14,404 nt of DNA, from assembly GCA_030621685.1 (NCBI GenBank), contig JAUXHF010000017.1, positions 1 through 14,404 on the forward strand, read 5' to 3'. The translations under genes were made by a program, and so were the position numbers. Positions 1-7,430 of this stretch are shown here, piece by piece. Numbering within the stretch: position 1 is the stretch's first letter; every line of letters starts with the position of its first letter. The DNA is from Spirochaetota bacterium (lineage in GTDB: Bacteria; Spirochaetota; UBA12135; COTS27). The notes under the pieces are model-generated. The model did not search any database. It saw only the letters and a list, made by a program, of their open reading frames with translations, and was not told the origin of the DNA.

Positions 1-2
1 CC

Positions 3-62
3 ATTGAAAATACGATGCTTCGGCTTAGCAAGATTTTCGGCGGCAACAAGAAAGCGGCTTAG
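3..62 (+). CDS. 3' end of an upstream gene (partial, product unknown)
   Basis: Reading from base 3, the frame is open from the window edge and ends in TAG at 60-62. The last residues read NTMLRLSKIFGGNKKAA, a plausible polar C-terminus. A competing frame from base 1 runs to TAG at 118-120, but inside the repeats it only yields repeats of SFSAATRKRL, so I prefer the frame-3 reading. Too little is visible to name the product. An RND adaptor or a second exporter upstream of the RND gene would be a natural guess, but nothing in the sequence shows it. The final 30 bases of this gene are what the following array repeats. Confidence 0.35.
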   Translation: MENTMLRLSKIFGGNKKAA

Positions 63-294
63 CTTTTCGGCGGCAACAAGAAAGCGGCTTAGCTTTTCGG
101 CGGCAATGAAAACTGCTTAGCTTTTCGGCGGCAATGAAAGCTGCTTAGCTTTCCGGTGGCAATGGAAGCTGCTTAGCTTTCCGGTGGCAATGAAAGCTGC
201 TTAGCTTTTCGACGGCAATGAAAGCTGCTTAGCTTTTCGGCGGCAATGAAAGCTGCCTAGCTTTTCGACGGCAATGAAAGCTGCCTAGCTTTCA
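31..294. repeat. 28/30-bp tandem array, about 9.3 copies
   Basis: Unit starts are at 31, 61, 91, 119, 147, 175, 203, 231 and 259, with a partial unit at 287-294. The first two units are 30 bp and the other seven are 28 bp. The core is AGCTTTTCGGCGGCAATGAA followed by AGCTGCTT. Units differ by few bases (CGG/CGA/CCGGT variants, GCTT/GCCT), so they are recent copies. Every junction can fold as GAAAGCT-GCTT-AGCTTTC, a 6 to 7 bp stem with a 4-nt loop, so the array is a row of small hairpins. The first unit coincides with the last codons of the upstream gene, and each copy carries a TAG. There are no unique spacers, so this is not a CRISPR array. Confidence 0.95.
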
Positions 295-306
295 TGTTGA
301 TTTTTC
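274..306 (+). terminator. Hairpin plus T-run at the end of the array
   Basis: ATGAAAGCT (274-282) pairs perfectly with AGCTTTCAT (287-295) around a GCCT loop. A T-rich stretch follows at 300-306. It is the longest hairpin of the array and the only one followed by Ts, so it could terminate the upstream transcript. The Ts start 5 bases after the stem, which is further than ideal. Confidence 0.4.
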
Positions 307-356
307 TACGCATATTTGTTAAAGTATGAACGTTATAAGTTAAAGAGAAATTTAAA

Positions 357-3300
357 GTGATACGTTTTTTCATAAGCCAATCAAAGGCACTTAATCTTTT
401 TGTACTTCTGGTAATGGTCTTTGGAGTGTTCACTTTTATTACAGGACAAAAAGATGGCTTTCCCAATATTGGCTCAGATAGGATTACCATCTCAACCAGC
501 TACTCGGGAGTTTCTGCCGATGAGATTAAGACTTTAATTACCGAGAAAATTGAAAAAGCCGTTCAAAACATAGCCGGCAAAGAAGAAATACGTTCTTATT
601 CGGTAGAAGGCAGTTCTGTCGTTATTTTCGAAGTGGATAGCAGCGCTGGTTTTGAAAGTAAAAAAGTGCTAAAAGATATTAAGTCTGCCGTAGATATAGA
701 AAAGAAAAACCTGCCGCTTGACGCTGATGAGCCAAATGTGCGTCAAATTCAATTTTCACGATCGGTTGTGAACATGGTCATCGGCTTTGTGAGTAGCGGC
801 AGCACCGAAGAGCTTAGGCGTATTGTAGACATCTTTGAACAAGATGCCAAAAAAATATCTGGTGTCGGGCGGGTTGAGAAATCGGGTTACGCCGAAGCAG
901 AAATAAGGGTTACCCTCATCCCCAGCAAAATGCAGGAATTCAATATACAAATAGAGCAAGTCTCTCTTGCCTTAGCTGCTAATAATATAAGCCTGCCCGC
1001 CGGAAAGTTTTTTCTTGGCGACGAAGAGTTTTTTCTAAAAACTACAAAACAATATGCATCTGTCTCCGATATCGAAAACACCGTGATACAAGCTAACGAT
1101 AACGGAAACTTTATTAGGCTTAACCACGTGGCAGAGCTTTCCTTGAGCTATCAGGAACAAAGCGTCATTCGTCGCTCTTATGGCAAAGAAGGTATTTGGG
1201 TAAGTATTTACAAATTAGAAACAGGTGATACCATTCGCATCTCCAAAGAAATACGCGCCTTGCTAGAACGCTACCGCCATGCCCATTTAAACCTGCTACC
1301 CAAATATGTCGATATTGTTTATTCCAGCGATTTATCATTTTACGTAAAAAGAAGATTGCAAGTGCTTACTTCCAACGCCACCGTTGGCCTTTTCTTAGTA
1401 TTTCTTTGTCTTATTCTGTTCTACGATTACCGAATAAGCCTGTGGACACTGCTTGGGATACCTTTTTCTTTATGCCTAGCCGTGCTTATCATGTATGCTA
1501 TTGGCTTAACTTTAAACCTTATTACCATGTTTGGGTTTATCATTGTTATTGGCATGGTGGTAGATGATGCCATTGTAGTCTCCGAGAATATTTACGCCCG
1601 CGTAGAAAAAGGCGAAACTTTTTATGAAGCGGCGGCTAGCGGCACAAGCGAAATTCTCATTCCCGTTTTTGCCATGATAGCCACCACTATTTTGGCCTTT
1701 CTTCCGCTTATCACCTTGCCCGGAACCTTGGGCAAAGTGCTAAGTTTTATACCCTTGGTGGTCTGTATCACCTTGCTTTGTTCACTCGTAGAATGTGTAT
1801 TTATACTGCCAGGACACCTGGCCCATATCAAAGACAGGAAGCAACAACTGCCACAGAGCAGCCTGGCTTCGGCAAGCAAAACAAAGAAAATACGCGGCTG
1901 GTTTCAGTATGTCCTTGTTTTTTATACAAATTTCATGAGGAATATGCTAAAAAAACCACTGCTTAGCTATGGCTTATTTTGCATACTTATGCTAAGCGCT
2001 ACGTGGCTCTTGCGTTCAAGAATATCCTTTGTATTCTTTCCCAGCACCACCGAAAGCATCCTTGTCGATTTAGTGACAAAAACCGGCAATAGCCTTTTGG
2101 ACACTACCTTGATTGTTGATGCAGCCGAAGAGAAAGTGCGCACAAGTAGCGGAGAGTATGTGCTTGAAATAATCTCTACGGTGGGCAGAGATGGCGGTTC
2201 TCATTACGGCAGGCGTTCCCAAAACCAAAGCCATCTTGGAAACCTTAGGATTAACTTAGATACCAAACGGAAGATTTCCAATAAAGAAATTATCCGCAAC
2301 GTTGAAGATAGTCTTAGCAATATTCCCGGCCTGCTTCGCGCTGAAGTTCGCCAGAGACGCGGCGGCCCACATGTGGGTAGTGCCGCCGAAATTTTTGTTT
2401 TTGCCCAAGACATCAATACCATGATTAAAGCTGCTAAGGCCGTAGAAGTTTTTCTAGCAGAACTAAAAAACTTAGGCTCGGTAACCAGTAGTTATCGCCT
2501 TGGACAACAAGAGCTTATTGTCCAGCCAGAAGAACATACCTTAGCTGTTTTAGGCATTGATGTTTATAGTATCGCTAGCACCGTGAAAAATGTCTTTTCT
2601 GGCTCTGAAGCCACCGTAATTAACTCTTTACCATACGACGGCTATCTTCATGATGATGTCAGTGTTTTTGTAGAGTATCCAAGCAATAAGGAATCGGAGA
2701 ATACTGCGTCTTTGCTAGAAACTGAAGTCTTAGCAAAAACAGGAAACGCCATAGCACTTAAAAACTTCGCCACTCTTGATGAGACAAGAAGCAGTAGCCG
2801 GCTTACCAGCGAAAACAGTCTTAGCTATCTTATTATCAGCGCCGATTTAGAAGATCCCAAAAGCCTAGAATACGGATCACCTTATTTATATAAAGCACTC
2901 GAAAAACAAATAAGTTTTTTTGAAGCCGAATTTCCGGGTACGCAGTACCAGATTCTCGGGCAGAAAAGCCGACAAGACGAATTAAATACTAGCAGCTTAC
3001 GTGCCTTGTTTTTAGCGCTCTTCGGGATTTATTTTGTACTTACCATTTTATTTCGCAGTTTCATCCAACCGCTTATTATTATGTCCATAATCCCCTTTGC
3101 TTTTATGGGGATAATCATTGCTCTAGCCTTAAACAAGGTATCGCTTGGTCTTATGCCCTTTCTTGGAGCCATAGCCCTTACAGGCATTGTCGTAAACGAT
3201 TCTTTAGTTATGCTCTACAAAATAAACAGCCTTAGAGCCGAGGGAAAAGAATTGCTTGAAGCCACCTTAGAGGGGGCCAGCCTACGGTTTCGTGCTATTG

Positions 3301-3500
3301 TTATGACCTCCATTACTACGATTGTTGGAGTTTTCCCGCTAGCCTATGGCATTTTAGGAAAAGAGCCTTTTTTAGCCCCCATGGCCATAACCATTGTTTG
3401 GGGATTAGCAGCAAGCACTTTCTTACTACTCTTCATGCTCCCTACTCTCTATGTCTTAGTAGAAAAAGCTAGGCTTGCCTTAAAGTCAATCATTGCTTAA
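357..3500 (+). CDS. RND-superfamily efflux permease (HAE1/AcrB-type)
   Basis: A 1047-residue inner-membrane proton-driven exporter, the usual length for the AcrB/HAE1 family. Residues 1-30 form TM1. The first porter domain follows, with the family signature around residues 40-90 (YSGVSADEI, then IRSYSVEGSS). A TM bundle covers about 340-500, a second porter domain about 560-860, and a second TM bundle about 870-1040. The proton-relay acidic pair in TM4 is present as D403-D404 in GMVVDDAIVV. In TM10 the AcrB lysine is replaced: GIVVNDSLV at 943-951 puts Asn947-Asp948 there, as in many HAE1-type pumps. The start is GTG, supported by AAAGAG at 342-347. A partner adaptor and TolC-like channel are expected from the family but are not in the window. 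The substrate cannot be read from sequence; a lipid/lipoprotein or drug exporter are both possible. Confidence 0.92.
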   Translation: MIRFFISQSKALNLFVLLVMVFGVFTFITGQKDGFPNIGSDRITISTSYSGVSADEIKTLITEKIEKAVQNIAGKEEIRSYSVEGSSVVIFEVDSSAGFESKKVLKDIKSAVDIEKKNLPLDADEPNVRQIQFSRSVVNMVIGFVSSGSTEELRRIVDIFEQDAKKISGVGRVEKSGYAEAEIRVTLIPSKMQEFNIQIEQVSLALAANNISLPAGKFFLGDEEFFLKTTKQYASVSDIENTVIQANDNGNFIRLNHVAELSLSYQEQSVIRRSYGKEGIWVSIYKLETGDTIRISKEIRALLERYRHAHLNLLPKYVDIVYSSDLSFYVKRRLQVLTSNATVGLFLVFLCLILFYDYRISLWTLLGIPFSLCLAVLIMYAIGLTLNLITMFGFIIVIGMVVDDAIVVSENIYARVEKGETFYEAAASGTSEILIPVFAMIATTILAFLPLITLPGTLGKVLSFIPLVVCITLLCSLVECVFILPGHLAHIKDRKQQLPQSSLASASKTKKIRGWFQYVLVFYTNFMRNMLKKPLLSYGLFCILMLSATWLLRSRISFVFFPSTTESILVDLVTKTGNSLLDTTLIVDAAEEKVRTSSGEYVLEIISTVGRDGGSHYGRRSQNQSHLGNLRINLDTKRKISNKEIIRNVEDSLSNIPGLLRAEVRQRRGGPHVGSAAEIFVFAQDINTMIKAAKAVEVFLAELKNLGSVTSSYRLGQQELIVQPEEHTLAVLGIDVYSIASTVKNVFSGSEATVINSLPYDGYLHDDVSVFVEYPSNKESENTASLLETEVLAKTGNAIALKNFATLDETRSSSRLTSENSLSYLIISADLEDPKSLEYGSPYLYKALEKQISFFEAEFPGTQYQILGQKSRQDELNTSSLRALFLALFGIYFVLTILFRSFIQPLIIMSIIPFAFMGIIIALALNKVSLGLMPFLGAIALTGIVVNDSLVMLYKINSLRAEGKELLEATLEGASLRFRAIVMTSITTIVGVFPLAYGILGKEPFLAPMAITIVWGLAASTFLLLFMLPTLYVLVEKARLALKSIIA

Positions 3501-3575
3501 CTTGGATACTCTTAAACTTATCTTAAACATCCATGCTAGAGAAGCAGCCTAATTTTATAACCCCAAAGCCGGCTC

Positions 3576-4274
3576 ATGAGACCAAAAAAACTAAAATCAT
3601 CAAAGAATTCTTCCATAGCCAAAACAGTGTTCTATGCAGCCTACGTAAATAAAACTCCTTATGTTTTTAATGACTGGGAAAGCTGCCGAAGCTATGTGAA
3701 TGGTGTTCCTCATGCCAAATTTAAAAAATTCCAAACGAAAAAAGAGGCCGAAGCATTCCTTGAAAACATAACAAGACATTCTTTTCTAAGTAAGAGCGCC
3801 AAGCATAAGGAAATGCAGCACGAAAAAGAACATACAGAGCTTCTCCATAAGGCAGATTCGCTAACACTCTATACCGATGGCTCTTTTAAAGATGGCTACC
3901 CTAAAGCCGGCTGGGCATGGGCTATCTGCCAGAGCAGGGGGCTACTCATCAAAAAAGATTCTGGAACAACTCCGTCTCCATCGAAAGGCAGGAATGTAGA
4001 TGGCGAAATGCATGCTCTTCTTGCTGGTCTCCGCTGGCTAGCAAAAGAAAAATATACCAAAAACGTCCTTATCATCTTCGATTATGCTGGACTAGAGCAT
4101 TTTGCCAAAGGCGATTGGAAAGCTAAAGCTGCTGCTTCAAAACTCTATGTGCAGGCCATACAAGAATTAGAAAAGAAGTTTTTGTCACTTCGTTTTCAAA
4201 AAGTGTCATCGCACTTTAACAATCAATGGAATGACTTTGTTGATAGGCTAGCAAAAGAAGCCATCTCCAATTAG
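3576..4274 (+). CDS. rnhA: Ribonuclease H with N-terminal viroplasmin-like domain
   Basis: A 232-residue RNase HI that cleaves the RNA strand of RNA-DNA hybrids, for example R-loops and replication primers. Residues about 17-63 form the caulimovirus viroplasmin/hybrid-binding domain (YAAYVNKTPYVFNDWESC, later AKFKKFQT), which binds duplex and raises processivity. The catalytic domain spans about 95-230. It has Asp101 in YTDGS, Glu144 in DGEMHA, Asp169 in FDYAG and Asp223 in VDRLAKEA, so the full DEDD set is present. A histidine at 213 (SSHFNNQWN) sits where the family has its product-release histidine. The gene begins 75 bp after the RND gene on the same strand. No clear Shine-Dalgarno sequence precedes the ATG, so the start is less certain than the product. 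Confidence 0.93.
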   Translation: MRPKKLKSSKNSSIAKTVFYAAYVNKTPYVFNDWESCRSYVNGVPHAKFKKFQTKKEAEAFLENITRHSFLSKSAKHKEMQHEKEHTELLHKADSLTLYTDGSFKDGYPKAGWAWAICQSRGLLIKKDSGTTPSPSKGRNVDGEMHALLAGLRWLAKEKYTKNVLIIFDYAGLEHFAKGDWKAKAAASKLYVQAIQELEKKFLSLRFQKVSSHFNNQWNDFVDRLAKEAISN

Positions 4275-4296
4275 AATGAGCCGCTTTTAATATTTT

Positions 4297-4321
4297 GCTA
4301 GGCTTTAAAATTAAGCGTAGC
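4297..4321. terminator. Possible bidirectional terminator hairpin between convergent genes
   Basis: GCTAGGCTT at 4297-4305 pairs with AAGCGTAGC at 4313-4321, giving a 9-bp stem with one G-G mismatch and a 7-nt AT loop. It lies in the 63-bp gap between the convergent RNase H and lipoprotein genes. No T-run follows on either strand, so it would be a weak or factor-assisted terminator. Confidence 0.3.
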
Positions 4322-4337
4322 AAACCTTAGTTATGCG

Positions 4338-5171
4338 TTAGAGTCTTTTCTTTTTATAAATCAAAGCTAAACTTTCTTTGAAGGAGTCAGCGGTGATTTT
4401 GCCAAGATCGCTAGCTACTTTTTTAAGCTCACTCTCGTGCCTGCTATCCGTATTAGGCATTTTGTACAAATATTCATTCCGCATAAGATGATCAGAGCCA
4501 GCATCGTTTACAATATACCCCGAGTTATATTCAAGTTTCTCGCTCCAAGCTACCTCATTTTTAGGACCATATACGTACATCTTGCCCGAAATAGTCTGCG
4601 CCCAAATAGATGAATTCAGCACTAAAACCATGGAGTAAGATAAGGAATTGTTAACATTTCTTAAAATTTCTTGGAAGGCGGCAAGCTCGGCTTCGCTGGG
4701 AGCTTGCCTCATAAACAAAGTACCACTTTCTAACAAAGTATACGGATAGTTTGAAAAAGAAGAACTTTTAAGCATCTCTTTAAGCTCATTTGCGGAGATT
4801 GGCAAAAGCTCAACGTTTTTCTCGTTATCATTAAAGTTTTCGAGAAGCGCCGAAGTATAGGATTCTACAAAGAAAGTAGCATCGGGGAATTTCAGAGGGA
4901 TTTCCGTATCGGCATAACTGGTTTCATTAAAAACAATACTCAGCATGGCCACTTGCTTCATGTTTTCAACTCTTGCCTTAGCATAAAAAAGCTCTTTACA
5001 TGAAAGAAGCGTTAGGCTAGATACCAGCAGCAAGCAGGCTGCCAAAAAAGCCGAAGAAGCCGAAGAAGCCGAAGAAGCCGAAGCCGAAAAAGAACCTAGG
5101 CTGCTAGAAGACCGGCGGCTTCTCACTTTAGCTGAAATTTGGAAACGAGTATTTTTATTTTGTTTAAACAT
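4338..5171 (-). CDS. Putative lipoprotein with SSA-repeat signal region
   Basis: A 277-residue protein of unknown function. A long basic/serine-rich N-region (RSRR at 17-20) leads into a run of SSA triplets (about 30-41). A hydrophobic core follows, ending in the lipobox LTLLSC with Cys58. A second lipobox-like site, FLAAC with Cys46, lies before the core and is less likely to be used. The mature part (59-277) has no recognised motif. It contains a probable beta/alpha segment after VENMKQVAMLSIVF and a basic C-terminus KKKRL. The gene starts 14 bp after the preceding lipoprotein gene ends, so the two are probably co-transcribed and translationally coupled. No Shine-Dalgarno precedes this ATG and the N-region is unusually long, so the start is uncertain; a GTG at residue 16 is an alternative. 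Confidence 0.72.
   Translation of the reverse strand: MFKQNKNTRFQISAKVRSRRSSSSLGSFSASASSASSASSAFLAACLLLVSSLTLLSCKELFYAKARVENMKQVAMLSIVFNETSYADTEIPLKFPDATFFVESYTSALLENFNDNEKNVELLPISANELKEMLKSSSFSNYPYTLLESGTLFMRQAPSEAELAAFQEILRNVNNSLSYSMVLVLNSSIWAQTISGKMYVYGPKNEVAWSEKLEYNSGYIVNDAGSDHLMRNEYLYKMPNTDSRHESELKKVASDLGKITADSFKESLALIYKKKRL
5050..5088. repeat. 9-bp microsatellite in a lipoprotein signal peptide
   Basis: GCCGAAGAA occurs three times in tandem at 5050-5076, followed by GCCGAA twice. On the minus strand each full unit encodes Ser-Ser-Ala. Unit lengths of 9 and 6 keep the frame, so copy-number change would lengthen or shorten the signal N-region without breaking the gene. Confidence 0.9.
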
Positions 5172-5185
5172 GGCTGTTTTTGTGG

Positions 5186-6037
5186 CTATCTGATTTCGAT
5201 AAGCTCTGTTTTCTTGAGCAGAGAAATGCTTTGTGCTACTAAGAAAAGCTGCGTATCTGCCCCTGCAGTGTTTTCCAAATCTGTTAAATATTTCTCCAAA
5301 AAGCTAAGGATATTGCGGCGATACTCTACATTGAAGCTGCCAGCTACGCTTAGGCAGTTCATTGAGGACCTGGAAACAGCCTGCGATTCTGCTAGAACAT
5401 GAAAAGAGCAATGCTCCGTGAGAATTTCAGCCAACTTCAACAAGCTTTGATTCAAACTTGCTTTCTCTAACGCATAAGCTTCATTTTTAAAAAGCACTTG
5501 GCCAGCGCGAGATTTTTTCAGCTCTGTATCCCATTCTTTAAACCTATCTTTGCCTACAGCTAAAGCATAAGCAAGAACATTCGTATTTTCTTCACTTTGA
5601 AATACTTTAATGAAAAATTCCGAGCTTAGCTTACGCCTTAGCCCATAAGAGAGCGCCTCTACAATAATATTTTTCTGCACAAAATCTTTTAAATCTTCAG
5701 AAAAGTAATGCTTCATCAAAAAAACTTCTAAGCCATGTAGGAAATCTTCTTTATCTTTCATTTTAGCTATGGCAGACCCATCCAAAAGCGCTAGTTGGTA
5801 ATAACGCCCCAAATAATAGAGGCTCATTGACGCTGTTTCACGACTTCCTTTAAGGACAGCATCTTGCAGATAAAAAACAGATTCAGTGCTTTTTTTCTCG
5901 AAAGCCTTAGGCACTTTGTCCGCCGTACGAATATAGGGCATAGGCACAGCGCAGCTTAGCAAAGAAAGTATTATGAGCATGCCAAGCACAGCATGGAAGA
6001 GCTTTAACAAGCTAAAGAAAGTGCTCATGTTTTTCAC
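5186..6037 (-). CDS. Putative lipoprotein, mostly alpha-helical, function unknown
   Basis: A 283-residue protein with a clear lipoprotein signal: MKNM start, hydrophobic core about 9-28, lipobox LSLLSC with Cys29, then AVPMPY. The mature part looks largely helical. Phrases such as SMSLYYLGRYYQLALLDGSA and LAYALAVGKDRF suggest helical-repeat packing of TPR or Sel1 style, but no repeat consensus can be fitted with confidence. The start is taken as GTG because AGGA lies 10 nt upstream; the ATG three codons later would be about 19 nt from it. It is the first of two adjacent lipoprotein genes and follows the ferredoxin gene on the same strand. I do not recognise the family. Confidence 0.75.
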   Translation of the reverse strand: MKNMSTFFSLLKLFHAVLGMLIILSLLSCAVPMPYIRTADKVPKAFEKKSTESVFYLQDAVLKGSRETASMSLYYLGRYYQLALLDGSAIAKMKDKEDFLHGLEVFLMKHYFSEDLKDFVQKNIIVEALSYGLRRKLSSEFFIKVFQSEENTNVLAYALAVGKDRFKEWDTELKKSRAGQVLFKNEAYALEKASLNQSLLKLAEILTEHCSFHVLAESQAVSRSSMNCLSVAGSFNVEYRRNILSFLEKYLTDLENTAGADTQLFLVAQSISLLKKTELIEIR

Positions 6038-6043
6038 AAAAAG

Positions 6044-6076
6044 TAATTCCTGTATATAAAAAAATAATTCTGTATA
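6044..6076. repeat. Short direct repeat covering a ribosome-binding site
   Basis: TAATTCCTGTATA (6044-6056) is repeated as TAATTCTGTATA (6065-6076), one base shorter. On the minus strand the copy nearer the gene supplies the AGGA used by the lipoprotein GTG start; the other copy has lost one G of it. Confidence 0.6.
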
Positions 6077-6084
6077 AACAAGCT

Positions 6085-6107
6085 AAAAAATGAAGCTTTA
6101 CACTTCA
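6085..6107 (-). terminator. Weak terminator-like hairpin after the ferredoxin gene
   Basis: On the minus strand TGAAG pairs with CTTCA across a 7-nt loop containing the ferredoxin stop codon, and six Ts follow directly (6085-6090 on plus). The 5-bp stem is short, so partial termination or none is possible. It would separate the ferredoxin from the lipoprotein pair. Confidence 0.3.
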
Positions 6108-6358
6108 ACAAGCACATCGCCATGAAGAACACGCATTTGGCAAGTAAGTCGTTCGTCTTCTTCAAGTCCGAAAGCTTCTTCTTTATCGGAATATTTATTT
6201 AAGCCTGCTTGCCCCTTAACAATACGCACAAGACAAGTGCCGCAGTTTCCCTCAGTGCAGCCAAAGGGAATGCCAATTTTCTCACCGGCCTCGATAAGCC
6301 TATCCTCAGGTTTTATAACAACACTCGTATTGTTGGCATTGTTCTTAATTGAAGCCAT
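6098..6358 (-). CDS. [2Fe-2S] plant-type ferredoxin
   Basis: An 86-residue small soluble electron carrier of the plant/adrenodoxin fold, close to the minimal size of the fold. The cluster ligands are visible as Cys34, Cys39 and Cys42 (FGCTEGNCGTC), with the fourth at Cys73 (ERLTCQ). This is the C-x4-C-x2-C-x30-C spacing of plant-type ferredoxins. The ATG is well supported by AAAGGA about 8 nt upstream. No reductase, oxygenase or iron-sulfur assembly gene is nearby, so its electron partner is unknown. Its neighbours are exported or lipid-anchored proteins, while it has no signal peptide and should stay cytoplasmic, so shared function with them is doubtful. Confidence 0.93.
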   Translation of the reverse strand: MASIKNNANNTSVVIKPEDRLIEAGEKIGIPFGCTEGNCGTCLVRIVKGQAGLNKYSDKEEAFGLEEDERLTCQMRVLHGDVLVEV

Positions 6359-6390
6359 GTTTTGTATCCTTTTTGTTATTTCGTGTTTTT

Positions 6391-6444
6391 ACTTTTAGAA
6401 ATCAATTTCTATTTAATACTTTTAGAAATCAACTTCTATTTGAT
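6391..6444. repeat. 27-bp duplication of a gene 3' end
   Basis: ACTTTTAGAAATCAATTTCT at 6391-6410 recurs from 6418 as ACTTTTAGAAATCAACTTCT, a period of 27. The 6418 copy is the real end of the exported-protein gene (IEVDF then TAA on the minus strand). The 6391 copy lies in the spacer and includes the stop. Each copy contains the dyad AGAAAT-CA-ATTTCT or a close variant. Confidence 0.85.
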
Positions 6445-7381
6445 TGTCTAAATCAATATTCTCGTAATCTACTTCTGAGCTTTTAAACTCTGGATAAAGT
6501 TTCCAAATATAAGCTGCTGCTACATAACTTAGCTGGAAATTAGCAACAATGTTCCCAAGCAAGGTGTTATAGCTTACATGAACTTGCATATTATGCGAGA
6601 AATTTCCGGGCTCATCGATGTTTTCTTCATAGCCTAAGCTTGAGTAAGCAAAATTATAGGTTTGATAGGTTTTATTGTATAAATTCTTCACAGTAATCGT
6701 CTTATTTGAATGCGGTGCGCCATATTTTTCATATACTTTTTGTTTTAATATATCTAAATAGCCTGCAGGAGTAACATAAAAGTCACCTATTTTCTTATTA
6801 CGGAAGTTAAAAAACAAAGAGACTGCAAAAAGCCGCTCTGTACGTATGCCATTTTCTCTAGCTACGAAAAAAACAAATCGATACTCAAAGTGTCTGCCCG
6901 CTTCGGGTTTTGCTGGGAGAATAAGTATCTTGAAATCTTCTTTGTAGCGTTCATCCAAATATAACATTTTCAAATTCGCTCTGTTGTTATGCGAATTCTC
7001 TAAAAACTCTCCAAAGTTTCCGTCAAACACAGACATATCAAAATATTTCCCAGTAAAATGATTATAAAAAACAAAATCTTGGCGCAGTGCCGGAGAAAGC
7101 GCGAAGATATCAGAATCAATTTCTCTTACTTCTATGCCTTCATCTAATTTTTTTTCTGCTATCTTTGCTTTTACTTCATCTACGGTCATGTAAAAGTGAA
7201 TATCTTTATACCCCAATACAAAATCTTTAGATATGAAGCCCTCCGCATCTTGCGCGAGTAACGGCGATAGCTGCGCTAATGGCGATAGCTGTGCTGCCAG
7301 CAACAGCACAAAGCTCATCGCATATACGTTTGGTTTAAATAGTTTTTTTATTTTCTTTACGAATGTGTTTTTCATAGTCAA
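6422..7381 (-). CDS. Exported protein of unknown function
   Basis: A 319-residue protein with an N-terminal signal peptide: basic KKIKKLFK at 9-16, hydrophobic core about 20-41, and probable cleavage after LLAQ near residue 44. The core contains an in-frame 6-residue duplication (QLSPLA then QLSPLL). The mature part starts with GFISKDFVLGYKDI, then a segment resembling the M-x-x-x-E-V-K helix of small periplasmic domains (FYMTVDEVKAKIAEKK). It is rich in Phe/Tyr, suggesting a beta-rich fold. The acidic tail ends EVDF. No cysteine lipobox is present. TTG is taken as the start because AGGAG lies 8 nt before it; the ATG two codons later is 14 nt away. It follows the RNase P RNA gene by 49 bp on the same strand. 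Family not recognised. Confidence 0.78.
   Translation of the reverse strand: MTMKNTFVKKIKKLFKPNVYAMSFVLLLAAQLSPLAQLSPLLAQDAEGFISKDFVLGYKDIHFYMTVDEVKAKIAEKKLDEGIEVREIDSDIFALSPALRQDFVFYNHFTGKYFDMSVFDGNFGEFLENSHNNRANLKMLYLDERYKEDFKILILPAKPEAGRHFEYRFVFFVARENGIRTERLFAVSLFFNFRNKKIGDFYVTPAGYLDILKQKVYEKYGAPHSNKTITVKNLYNKTYQTYNFAYSSLGYEENIDEPGNFSHNMQVHVSYNTLLGNIVANFQLSYVAAAYIWKLYPEFKSSEVDYENIDLDNQIEVDF
7263..7298. repeat. 18-bp tandem duplication inside a signal peptide
   Basis: GGCGATAGCTGCGCTAAT (7263-7280) is followed at once by GGCGATAGCTGTGCTGCC (7281-7298). The period of 18 keeps frame and encodes two QLSPL-type blocks in the hydrophobic core of the exported protein's signal peptide. Confidence 0.9.
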
Positions 7382-7430
7382 TCACGAGTCTCCTATACAA
7401 TATCCTACATTCTTCTAGCAGAGCCAAAAA

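Noticed and set aside
1..120. Frame-1 extension of the upstream gene into the repeats
   Set aside because: Its product would be only repeated SFSAATRKRL blocks after base 30. Frame 3 gives a more natural C-terminus; frame 1 cannot be fully excluded.
31..294. CRISPR array suggested by the 28-bp period
   Set aside because: Repeats abut one another with no unique spacers, and no cas genes are present.
257..490. 77-residue minus-strand reading frame over the array and the RND start
   Set aside because: It is antisense to the RND gene and partly made of repeat sequence.
1622..1966. Frames of 85 and 62 residues overlapping the RND gene
   Set aside because: They are out-of-frame shadows of the permease TM region.
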